From Tilletia caries (taxonomy: Eukaryota; Basidiomycota; Exobasidiomycetes; Tilletiales; Tilletiaceae): DNA of 64,000 nt. This document shows, piece by piece, positions 53,714 through 64,000 of this stretch (its first letter is position 1; every line of letters begins with the position of its first letter). The DNA is taken from the NCBI GenBank assembly GCA_032718865.1, contig JALUTQ010000007.1:1-64000 (forward strand). The letters are read 5' to 3'. The notes under the pieces are model-generated. The model was given only the letters and a program-made list of their open reading frames with translations. It had not been told where the DNA came from and did no database searches. The translations under genes were made by a program, and so were the position numbers.

Positions 53714-56700
53714 ATGGCAACCGCAGCAGGCAGCTCCTCCGACGCGAGTCCCGCCCAGGCTGTCCAGGCCGCGCTCCAGGCGCTGTACCAGACCACCGAC
53801 AACGACGCGCGCCGCACGGCCGACCTCTGGCTGCGCGACTTCCAGAAGACGGTGAGTGCGCATGTACAAGGAGCGAGGGGGGGGAAGCAAGTATGGTGCT
53901 GAATGATCATTCTATGATCTGCGCATCACCAGCCGCAAGCATGGCAGACTGCCAACGAGCTCCTGCTCGCCCAGGACCAGCCGCTCGAGGCACGACTGTT
54001 CGCCGCACAGACGTTCCGAAGCAAAGTGGTGTACGATCTCGAACAGGTACCCTCGACCTCGCTCGCGTCGCTGCGAGACACCCTCCTGGATGCGCTCGAG
54101 GCGTACGGCGCGGGACCCCGCGTCCTGCAGACCCAGGTCGCCCTCGCGCTCTCCGCACTCGCGCTGCAGATGACCGAATGGGCGCATGTCATCCCTTCCC
54201 TGATCGAGCGCTTCGGATCGAACCCGGCGCTGGTACCGGCGCTGCTCGAGCTCCTTACTGTGCTGCCGGAGGAAATCGTCACAAATCATCGGATTCCTGT
54301 CGACGAGCTCACATATCACCAACGCGTTACTGAGGTTTTGACTACTCAGGTCGACGATGTGTTGAAGGTGTTGTCCCTCTATGCCACGGCTAAAGGTCAG
54401 TCATTCCTTCCCCCGTCATCCATGTCGTCTCTAGCCACCAAAAACTGATTCTTCACGCGTTTGCATTCTGCAAATGACAGGCGTAACGTCGCAAATCCAG
54501 TCTGGCGTCTTCGGCTGCTTGGCTTCTTGGCTCAAGTCTGGGGAAATCTCCATCCAAACCTTTGCCGGCACCCCGCTCTTCGATTTGTGCTTCCAGGCAC
54601 TGGCCAGTGACGAGCTGTTCGACGTCGCTACCGACTGCATCTGCGACCTCATCCACGAGACGCAGGAAGTCCACGAGAACATGGGCGTGATCGAGAAGAT
54701 TGTGCCGCAATTGGCGCCCTTGCGCGCAGCGCTGGTCCAGGCCATCTCCGATGAGGACGATGATAAGGTCCGAGGTCTCTGTCGCGTGCTCGTACAGGCC
54801 GGGGAGAGCTATCACGTCCTCGTACTCCAGCATCAAAACATCTTTCTCCCGATCGTGGACGCCATCGCGCTGTGTGCGAGCTATCAGAATCTCGACATCG
54901 TCCAGATCACCTTCAGGTTCTGGTACCTGCTCGCATCCCCACTCTCAAAAGCTCGTCGAGACGACCCGAACCTGCAAGCCTTCTTCCAGATCTACGAGCG
55001 TCTGCTGGATATCATTACCCAACATCTCCGATTCCCGCTTGACGAAAGCGAACTGGTTGGCCAAGAATACGACGACTTCAAGTCCTTCCGGCATCGGATG
55101 GGCGACACGCTTAAGGATTGCTGTGCGGTTCTTGGCCCGCAGGAGTGTCTTGCGCGAGCGCTGACGACGATGCAGACTGCCATGGCTGGTGCCTCCGCGA
55201 ACGGCAACTTCCAGTGGCAGGCAGTGGAGGCGCCACTCTTCTCTATGCGCGCCATGGGATCAAGGGCCGACCCGAGTGACGACGCCGTTCTTCCTCGCAT
55301 CTTCGACATTGTTCCCACACTACCAGCGCATCCGAAGCTGCAGTATGCTGCCTTGTTGGTGGTGTCCAGATACTCCGAGTGGACCAATCGTCACCCGGAG
55401 CGCATTCCGGCGGTGCTGACGTACATCACCACTGGACTGAGCGCAAAGGATCAAGACGTTGCTGCAGCTGCAGCCCAGGCACTCAACCACTTGTGCCAAG
55501 ATTGTTCACAGGTAAGCATCTGTGATGTGTTTCCAGGATTCGATTCACTTCCAGCGTGTCGATTTCGTGCTGATGATTCATATGCCCTGCATTCAGCACT
55601 TGGTACCTTTCCTCCCTCAACTTTATGAATTTTTCGGAACCATTGACGAGCAATTGGGGCCGGACGACTTGATGGCCATCTCCGAAGCGATCGCTCACAT
55701 TATCTCCGGCATGCAGACGGCAGACGCCATCGAGCCCATGCAAAGATTCACCCACCCCATACTGTCGAAGCTGCAGGTTGCAGCATCCGCCTCCCTCGAA
55801 AAGGACCAGTTGCGGAAGGTAGCGGACCAGATGGAGCAGCTGGAGAAGTTCCTCGGCGTGCTTGGCTCGCGGTACAGCTCCGAACTGCCTGGCGAGTGCG
55901 TCCAGACGTGTTCGGCCGCGTGGACCATCGTGGACGGTATACTCGACCGGTACGGTCAGCATTTCTTCATCTCGGAGCGAGCTGCCAGTCTCCTTCGCCG
56001 CGGGCTCGTATTCTGGGGCGACATCATCATCCCTACGCTACCGGCTATTCTGCAGCGGTTGTCGCTTGGGTTTGAGCGTACTGGGTTTGGAGGCTATGTG
56101 TGGATTGTGGGCAAGACCATCGACAGGTTTGCGAGACAGGCGGATCAAGGTCTGGGGGAGGCTATGCAGAAGTCCTTTGAGCAGGTCAGCAGCAAGGTGA
56201 CGACTATGATCGCAGCCGTAGGACCTGAGAGAGAGCAAGATGGTCAGTTTTTTCTTCCAAGTTCCACTCCCCCCATGCATTAATGAAAGACGCTGATATG
56301 GTCCCAATCTTCATTCCGCACACAGTCGTGGAAGACTTTGTACACACTTGTGCCGCAGTCGCAGGCAACTGCCCGAAGCTCCTATACCTCTCACCCGTGT
56401 TCCCAGACGCATTCCGGATCGCCGTCTTGGCGCTATCCCTGTACCGCCCTGAGGTAGTCGACACGGCGCTCAGCTTCATCCGCGAAGTTGTCGGACATGA
56501 CGCACTCAGCATGGTTCCCAACAACTCGGCACCAGGCACGCCTTTGACGCCATTATACGCCGAACGCTCGATGGCCTTGGGTGCGGCAGCCGAGACGAGT
56601 CCTCAAGAGCTGGCCGTCTTCGCGAACAATATCCGGAGCGTGATTCAGGAGCAAGGATTCCAACTCTGCTCGCAGCTTCTCAACGGCCTGGTTTCGCACT

Positions 56701-57096
56701 TCAGCACGGACTGCCTGCCGCTCGTCGTAAGCGTGATCCGAGTGTTGTCGTCGTTGTTCCCGGCGGAGACGGCGACGTGGATCCCGGCTGCTGCCGAATC
56801 GCTGCCTCCGCGACTGGTCTCGCCCGCTGACAACCAGAAGTTCCTGCAATCGTTTGCAAGGTAAGCCATTCGAAGGGCGAGAAGAGCCTAAGGAGAAAAA
56901 GAGATGCTGACATTATTTTTGTCCGACAGTGCCATTAATGGGTCTAACCTCGACCAGATCAAGCCGGCGGTGCAATCTTTGTACGCCGCTGCTCGGCGCG
57001 CGCAAGACAGAGGTGCGTCTTCACCAGCTCGCTACCTGTATGCGACGACTTCTGACGCTGTTGGCTTTCCCTCTTACAGCTCGCGCCAACCGATGA
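53714..57096 (+). CDS. MTR10: Importin-beta family nuclear import receptor, Mtr10/transportin-3 type
   Basis: Seven exons: 53714-53851, 53933-54395, 54481-55511, 55597-56242, 56326-56860, 56930-57012 and 57080-57096; 970 residues with a consistent phase. The N-terminus holds the importin-N-like first HEAT repeats (ALYQTTDNDARRTADLWLRD, then WQTANELLL and ARLFAAQTFRSKV). HEAT-type helices continue throughout (GVFGCLASWL, DLIHETQEV, AAAAQALNHLCQDCS, RSVIQEQGFQL). This is the layout of Mtr10/TNPO3, which import SR and RNA-binding proteins and handle tRNA retrograde traffic. The last exon is tiny (ARANR) and inferred from frame. Confidence 0.9.
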
Positions 57097-57232
57097 AACC
57101 TTTCTTTACCTCGTGCCACAAGCAATCAATACACTATACATCATTTTCCTCGAATCTGATGGGGGGCCAGCCTGATGGATGGCAATGAGTAATGTTATTC
57201 ATTATTTGCGCCTTGCGTGGAGTCTACATCAG

Positions 57233-59785
57233 TCACTTGCGAGTTATGAATGTTAGATTGCTCAGCTCCGGAGCCACCGAGAGCGTTGAGCGGACTGTGC
57301 AGGCGGCAGCATGCTGTGCCCAGGAAACGAGGTCGTCTAGACCTGCTTGGGACCACGACGACGGTGGACCCATCAAGGCAACGCCAGCGATGAGGGCCCC
57401 GGCGAATGTGTCCCCAGCGCCTGTCGTGTTACCGATTTCGGATGGTTGCAGTCGATGAGGAACGGGATGCTGGGTGACCTTCATGACAGAGACGCCCCCG
57501 TCCTGCGGTATGGAGGTAGCCACGTTGACCGCACCCTCCTGCTGTGCACTTGGCACACGTCGGAATACGGTGACCCCATGCTTTTCCCGTTTGAGAAAGA
57601 TCCAGCCGAAAAGCGAGGACAGGTCATTGGCTGCCAGCAAGATCTCGTCGGATACTGCTTCCTGAACTCCCGGCGCCATGTCCACGGCGACGCGGCGGGC
57701 CGGGTGTACGAGCCCGAGTTCGACAGCTGCTGCGTGTAGTCCCATCAGCTCGAGTCTGTTGGGCGTGCATATGTCGATCAGTGGTCGTTCGGCTGTTGGA
57801 CCTGCCTTGAACAGGTCGGGAGAGCTGAGCATGCACTGTTTGAGAGCGACGAGGACTGTGCTGCACTTCGGGAGCGAGGTCGGCTCGTAAAGGAGAACCG
57901 GTGCGCGAGGAGGGAATTGGGAGGAATGGGTTTGCTTGCTCATGATCAGCTGTTGCAGAACATCAGGTCCGAGATTCGCGTCGAAAGCGACAATAGGATG
58001 CGGTCCCGCGTCCGACGAATGTTTCTGAGGGCCATGTAGGCTGCTCAAGCAGTCGCCAAGGTGCTGTGCGAACTGTCGCGGCATGCTGGACTCCCTCGCA
58101 GTTTCAGAAACTGCTTCGTCTTGTGCAACCGTGGCGGGAGGGATAGACGTCGACTCGAAATCGGCGACGCCATGGAGGAGGTTGCTTTCGTTGTCCAAGC
58201 TCAGGGTGCACACCGACGTGCGAGGAACGTGCTTGCCATCGTCAGATCCTGATGATGATGCCTTCATGATGTAAAAGCCATCTTGTCGCATGCCGGCCCG
58301 GTCTGCCTCGTCCTGGAGGAAGGCACCGAAGGCATCGTCAGCGATGGGTGCGATCAACTTGACCGCTGATATCGATGTTTGCCTGGAAGATTGTTCAGTG
58401 CGTGAGCCGCCGAGATTTGCCTGCAGGAGTCGTGATGCTGCTTCGGCAACGTTCCGAGCGACGCCTCCAGGGGAAAGACTGATGCGGCCTGGATGTGTGG
58501 TGGCCGTGTTTTGCGATGTTGCACCATGTGCTTGAGCAGAGATGTCGACCGCGGCGGCCCCAACGACCAGGATCGAGGCTCCATCAAAACGCTGGGAGAA
58601 TGTCTGTCTTTTTTCAGTCTGGTCGTGCTTGCGTCAATGACCAAGAGGGAAGCGAATGTATTTCTAACGATGTTTCAACGTACCTGAGAGGTACTAGACA
58701 TGAACGAACTAGGAGTAGCACCCGAGTGCGAATCTTCGTGCGACACATCTCGGATGGAGCAGTACCTGACAGCTGTCTGAGCCGCCACATGAGAGTTGTT
58801 GATCACAAGCGCCATGTTACTGGCCAAAGCCTTGTCGGTGAGTTGGCTAACACGGGCGAGGAGCCAAGGAGTGACCTCTTTCCCCCTTTTGTCGATTCCT
58901 TGCTCGATGCTTTCTCGGACTGCCTGCTCCACGGCGAGTTGAATCTCCTGGGCCGCAGGGGCGTAGGAGTCTGGGATCGGCACGCCGAACACGATGCCGT
59001 TCTGAAGACCGAGGGAAGTCGAAGCATGGATGATGTCCGCAGCGTGCGAGATGTCCCGCACTGGAGTGACGTCCAATCCCGAGTCTTGCGAATAAAAAGC
59101 TGGAAATCGGCCACCGGGATGGAACGAGGTCACGGTGACCCCCGCAGTTTCGAGATATTCCAAGGTGAGCGGCAAAGAAAGGATCGATTTGGCGCCCGAG
59201 CAGAAGACCGAGACGGGAGTGCGCGATAATTCTGTCAGATCAGCGGAAATATCCATCGCTGCGACACGAGACGTAAGTCGAATTAAGAACAAAGTCAGGA
59301 CTTTTGACGCTTCAAAGGAAGAGAGAATCATGCTCACTCGACTCTGCCCCGCGGTGCACTCCGCCAATACCGCCAGTAGCGAAAATCGGAATGCCGGCGT
59401 GATGAGCAAGCACCATAGTTCCGGACACAGTGGTGCCCCCAATTGTATCTCGGCCAAGCGCCAAAACGGTGGCGAGGTCCCTTCGACCAGCCTTGATCAG
59501 TTTCGTTCGAGTGTCAGTCTTGCCTGAAGAGGCTGCCTCAGCAATCCGCTCGAGCTGTCCGCGATCGAGACCGACGTGGGCGATTCCGTCGAGCAGTGCT
59601 ACCGTCGCAGGCACGGCACCTTCCTTGCGGATAGCATCCTCGCAGGCGAGAGCTGTTCTGAGATTGGCTGGATATGGCAGACCGTGAGTGATGATCGTGC
59701 TTTCCAAGGCAACACAAGGTCGCCTCGATGCCACCGCGGCCAGAACCGACTCGTGCACTCGCACGAAACGCGACAGGCCGTTCAT
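57233..59785 (-). CDS. Fused pseudouridine-5'-phosphate glycosidase and PfkB-type kinase
   Basis: Minus strand from MNGLSRFVRVHESVLAAVAS (ATG ending at 59785). The PsuG half reads VALESTIITHGLPYP, AGRRDLATVLALG, TIGGTTVSGTMVLAHHAGIP, FATGGIGGVHRGAE, then VSVFCSGAKSILSLPLTLEY, FGVPIP and LLARVSQLTDKALASN. A second half has PfkB features: SPGGVARNVAEAASRL, IVAFDANLGPDVL and the signature NTTGAGDTFAGALIAG with its catalytic Asp near the end. Bacteria use two genes, psuG and psuK; fused forms occur in eukaryotes. Together they phosphorylate pseudouridine and split it to uracil and ribose-5-phosphate. Several short introns are present; an upstream in-frame ATG at 59869 is possible. Confidence 0.88.
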
Positions 59786-60075
59786 GGACGCGTCACCTTC
59801 GCAACAGAAGAGGCACAAGAACCTCCAAGTGCTTGCCCAGAGGACCAGATGGATGGATGGTGGTGGCAACCCCTGATGAGAAATAAATCCTGGCGAGGGA
59901 GCGGTTGAGATTCATTCGGTGGTACATGGTACAGCCGTTCTGACAGTTGATCTACCCGTTCCGTTGCAGATCCTGAGAACGGTATTTACCGCAAGATCGC
60001 GTCTACACCCGAAATTCTGGCCTGGTTCCTTCTTGCCAACTTCCAAGGTCTGGTACAGAATTCTGCGAAAAGGCC
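59786..60075. promoter_or_regulatory. Divergent promoter region, PsuG-PsuK fusion and Myb gene
   Basis: 290 bp between divergent starts. A TTGCAG acceptor-like site at about 59964 suggests that the Myb gene has a spliced 5' leader. Confidence 0.4.
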
Positions 60076-62650
60076 ATGGCAAGCGACGACGAGACAGCAG
60101 CGGGTACGTTTCGGAGCCAGCTGTGATGATTTCTGCAAAGAGCAGAAAAAAGTGTAGACGCGTTGCTGTCCCAGGGATTCTGATCGAATTCTTCCGTTTG
60201 CAGGCTCAGCAAGTCCCCAACCAGAGGGTTCGACATCCCAGGCGCCGCCGCCGAAGAAGACCAAGGCGCAGCAAAACATCGACAGGGCGATTGCAAAGTT
60301 CCGTGGATGGCCCGCACGCGAAATTGTCATCCATAATGAAGGCTACGGGGCCATATTGCGAGCTCTCAAAGAAGAATACGGCCTGGAGTACAACGTGGGC
60401 CGCTTCTCTGAGGAGGAAGCCCAAACTGTCCACAAGCAGGTCACGATTTTCATGAAGGTACGCAGTCAAGAATCTGGCTTTCTCGGTTTGATACGCTCAT
60501 GCTATTTCTGGATTCTTTCTGGTCAAACAGAGGATGCGGATGAAGCACGAGCATTTACACAGAGCCCTTTATGGACAGCAAGGGAAGCGAAATAAGGCAG
60601 CCTTGAAAGAGCTTGTCCTCGAAGCGAGTGAGTCGAGAAATCAGTTTCCCATGTCCTACTTTTTCTGACCGCCATTTGGATTTGCTCAGCTACGGCATTG
60701 AATGGAGCGCGACCCTACCCTGCGGTCCGTGAATTCATTCAGCGTCAATACAGAGAAGGTGGTTATCAAGGTCGATGGTCCAAGGAAGAAGAGAAGCAAT
60801 TGTGCGCGTGAGTATCTATTTGGTAGGCTGATAGATCGGCAAAGGCAGGTTTGTATTAAGCGTGTATGATACCTGACCTTCCATAACACCATCTTACCAG
60901 TGCGATAAAGAAGCACGGCAACAGATGGGAAAGTATTGCCGAAGAAGTCGGCCGCACGGGAGAAGACTGCCGCGCGAAATGGAGGCGCCTGAAGGAGCGG
61001 GACGATCCCATCGCAAACCCCATTAAGCTCGGTATGTTCAAGTCGATACATCGCGCAGTTATCCGTGGCTGAACTAACGTCATTTGCCTCTTCTTTGCCT
61101 CAGGACCTTGGACAGACGAGGAGACAAAGAAACTGGTCGATACTGTGGACCGTCTCAGCCAGGAGATGGGCATCGAGATGGGCCTCGAGTTCGGCCAAAA
61201 TCTGACAGGCGTAGAATGGCAAAACGTGGTCAATGAGGCAGGTCTCCAGCGCGACCCAATCCAGAGTCGGAACAAGTAGTATGTCGAAGCATCCTTCGCA
61301 TTCTCCAAAACGCGTCCGCTGACCTACATTCGACTTATTATCTCTTTCAGCATCACGCTGATGAAAAAGGATGCTGGCGTCCCTCTGCGTCCGCCAAAAA
61401 AGGGATCGACGAAGAGATTCGGTCCGGAGGACAGGCTCATCCTCGTCGACCGGTGAGTTGAATAGCTACCCTCCCACTGATGACATTCAGAAAGGCTATC
61501 TTAGTATCCGAGTCCAGGGAGATACTGATCACAACTTCCCGGCGCTATTGCCATTTTCATCTCCGCAGAATCATTGCCCAGTTGGAACGGTCCTCGCTAG
61601 AAAGCGAAATCAATTGGGCGAAGCTCAGCGACAAAGCCTGGAACTGGCGACCTTCTGAACTGATCAGGCGATGGGCATACATCAAAAGAAGAGTCAGTCC
61701 CAAAAAGCCCAGGGGTTCCTTCTGGAGTGAGTTACATATGTGGCTCTGTTGAAGAAATTGGGCTTCCTACTCACTCTCCAACTCGATGTTTCTCTTTCCA
61801 ATCGCATTTTCTGTCCTTTGACGATTTAGGTCAACTCGAAGCGATGCGGAAGAAGGTCTTGCGTAATAGCAACCGGTTCTTGCGTAGGAAGGAGCAGGAG
61901 AAGATCCAGCGGCGCGAATTGCGAAAGCTGAACAAGGCTAACGCATCTGTTCCGCCAACACCGAGGGTGGCGAGCGATTCGGATGCCGAGGGGACACCTC
62001 CTTCCGCCCAGCCTCATCGTCCGTCAAACCAAAGCAAGAGCAAAGGAAAGGACAAAGCGGCGACGACGAGCTCCTCATCCGCTTCGAGGGTCCTCGGGAA
62101 GCGAAGGCGCGACGACTCTTCCAGCAGCGGCACGAGCTCAGACGATTCTGACTCTGACTCTGACTCCGACCCCGGCTCCGGCTCCGGCGTATTCGGACGA
62201 AACCTGATCGCACTCTCACGCCTAGCTCCGGGCTCGCAAACGACAGCAGCAGCAAAGAAAAAGAAGGCTGTCAAAGGAAAGTCATCCAATGGGAAGTCAA
62301 ATGCGAAGGCTGCCCAGGCTCGGAGAGGTTCGAACTCTGGATCAGGCTCGCAGTCAAATTCGGACTCCGACGAGTCGGGGTTAAGTCGCAATTCGGCTGC
62401 AGGCGCAGGTACAGGTGCAGACTCGAGTTCAAGCGACGATAGCTCCTCCAGTAGCGATTCCTCAGACGGTGACAGCTCGTCGGATGACGATTCCTCGGAC
62501 AGTGATAGCTCCTCGGACGACAATTCTTCCGACGATGAAAATCCAAGCGATCAGGAGCAGATTGACAATCGACCACGCGACGCTATCCCGGCCCGGCCAT
62601 ACGACTACATCGACAGCGAGGAGGAGGAACTCGCGATGATGAGCGGTTGA
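60076..62650 (+). CDS. Myb-domain DNA-binding protein, Reb1/TTF1-like
   Basis: Nine exons: 60076-60103, 60204-60457, 60531-60627, 60690-60807, 60901-61031, 61104-61275, 61351-61452, 61569-61726 and 61830-62650; 626 residues. Myb-type repeats are at about 150-200 (GRWSKEEEKQLCAAIKKHGN, WESIAEEVGRTGEDCRAKWR) and following (GPWTDEETKKLVDTVDRL, VEWQNVVNEAG, INWAKLSDKAWN with RRWAYIKRR). The C-terminal third is Ser/Asp/Glu-rich with many SSSDDSS units and ends EELAMM. Repeated tryptophans with WxxIA/R patterns and the order of repeats fit Reb1/TTF1 factors, which bind rDNA terminators and telomere-proximal sites. No other DNA-binding domain is seen. Confidence 0.82.
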
Positions 62651-62906
62651 GCTTGCGCGAGCCTCAATAGCGACCCGACTCTCCTACCTTCTCGCTTTCC
62701 TTTTCGTCCTTGCCAATTGCCCCTTAGCATAATTCAGATGTCTTTTTTTCGACTCTCCCAGTTCAGCTAGGTCGCGAATCATCATGACGACTGATGCCTG
62801 ATGCCTGATGTCTGAAAGACGTGGTGGAATTGAGATGCAGATTGTCAAGTACGGACGCCCAACGCAACCCTCTGCGCATGGCGTGACCCTCCCATGTCCC
62901 ATACCT

Positions 62907-64000
62907 TCATTCGTCCTTTTCGCCCTCGAATTCATCCGCAATGTCATCCTCCTCCTCCTCCTCCTCCTCATCAGCAACTTCCCCAACCTCGCCATCAGCG
63001 TCCCCAGCGGCATCCTCAGCAGCAGGAGCCCTAGCCATCTGCTCGCGGAACATCCCAGCAAGCTGCGCAGGAGTCGTGGCCTGTTCGACGCCCTTATCCT
63101 CCCGCCTCTTGATAAACCGAGGGAACCGAATGCTGAGTCCGCGCGGAGTGTCCAGCCCCAAGTTCTGGCCCCGCGCAGCCGTGTATACTGGCGAGAGCGT
63201 GATGTCGGCGCATCGGATCTCCCAGACTTCCTTCGGACGCCACCAGAAAGCCGGGGTGAGTGCGGAGTCGTATTCGACTTCAAAAGGTGGGATCGTGCTC
63301 GTGGCTTCTTGACAGTCGTCGGTGTTTTCTGCGTAGGATTCGAACTTGATGCGCTTGTACCTGTTAAAACGGTTAAAGACGTTAGTGGGAGCCCTGAAAG
63401 GATGCACTGGAATTCGGAACTCACTCTGCATCGGTAAATCCACTAATGCACTTGCAGAGAGCCTGTCAGAGGGGTCGCATGTCTTCGTGAGCGTCGATTC
63501 GAAAGGCAAGCATATACCAACACAACTCGAACTTACCTGATAGACGCCTGTCTCTGGGTCATACAGGGCTAACAGTACGGGACTCCACCAATTCGCTTTC
63601 CGACCCATCCCATGCCACCCTCCAATGGGAACCAAGTCGAGGGTATCCTGCGAGTCGAGATAGTCACCCTTGACTTTGAGCCAGCTCTCGCATCGTTTGT
63701 CTAATTCGGAAATGTACATAGAAGCAACAGAGAAGGAAATCAGCACAACACTGAATCCCGCGCACAAAGTCGTTGACGATGATGACGGACTTACCTGGCT
63801 CATACGTAGACAGTAACGCCTTTCCACGTCCGTTTACACCTTTACCGACGATCTCGACATCGACATCGTCAGCCTCCCCTTTACGCGGCTTCTTCGCCTT
63901 CGTGGCTTTTTCCTCGTCCGGAACGTCCTCCATCTGCAGATCGTTCCCTACGACATCATTGAGCTTCCGCAATCGCGGTACTGATTTCCCTTTGGTGTTC
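62907..64000 (-). CDS. CDC9: DNA ligase I, 3' part (continues beyond the window)
   Basis: The minus-strand gene enters from the right. Visible in order: GVNGRGKALLSTYEPGKSV (about 63845-63790); the adenylation and OB junction with CESWLKVKGDYLDSQDTLDL and IGGWHGMGRKANWWSPVLLA (about 63690-63545); LCKCISGFTDAE (about 63455-63425); then YKRIKFES..., PAFWWRPKEVWEIRCADITL and GLSIRFPRFIKRREDKG. The stop follows an acidic Glu/Asp tail ending at 62907. These are motifs V and VI and the OB domain of ATP-dependent DNA ligase I, which joins Okazaki fragments. The catalytic KYDG lies outside the window. It is the likely parent or sister of the pseudogene at 30.9-32.8 kb. Confidence 0.93.

Overview
The window looks like the end of a basidiomycete fungal chromosome. 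Supporting signs are C-rich (CCCTAA)n tracts oriented as expected for a telomere to the left, GC-rich genes with many short GT-AG introns, chitin deacetylase and GYF/DUF2433-type fungal proteins, and an EN-deficient Penelope-like retroelement (PLE) of the Coprina type known from basidiomycete telomeres. I cannot name the genus from the sequence alone.

Positions 1-14413 are a head-to-tail array of one telomere-associated PLE in five pieces (A 1-3680, B 3728-4257, C 4258-8468, D 8540-12147, E 12204-14353), mostly separated by telomeric repeats. All lie in the same direction, with the 3' end toward the chromosome interior and the 5' end toward the tip. Copy C is full length and encodes a Lys-rich first ORF and a PLE reverse transcriptase (RT) without a GIY-YIG endonuclease; A, D and E are 5'-truncated and frameshifted in A-runs. 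The 3' non-coding part of every sufficiently long copy carries, in order, a 72-nt tRNA-like module with A and B boxes, a three-U-tract/one-A-tract hairpin that could form a U.A-U triple helix, a TATA-like box and a good match to a type I hammerhead ribozyme. Joining all coding frames of copy C requires frame changes, one of them at a perfect -1 slippery heptamer. This assembly is the most interesting system in the window.

Positions 14414-35700 are subtelomeric. They hold a spliced transposon-type gene (14755-18966), poorly coding or decayed stretches (19-25 kb), a small coiled-coil protein, a microsomal-type epoxide hydrolase, a GPI-anchored chitin deacetylase (minus strand), a decayed and internally deleted copy of DNA ligase I (about 30.9-32.8 kb) and an orphan 3' fragment of a seryl-tRNA synthetase gene (35.2-35.7 kb). 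An apparently intact DNA ligase I gene begins again at the right edge of the window.

Positions 36-64 kb are ordinary compact fungal housekeeping chromosome: alpha/beta hydrolase, GYF-domain protein, DHHC palmitoyltransferase, eIF5B, TRM112, a DUF2433 phosphoesterase-like protein, an MTR10/transportin-3 importin, a fused pseudouridine glycosidase-kinase, a Reb1/TTF1-type Myb protein and the 3' part of DNA ligase I. Several pairs are divergent and share short promoter regions. Most exon limits below were worked out by hand from GT-AG sites with reading-frame continuity checked; no alignment or search was run.
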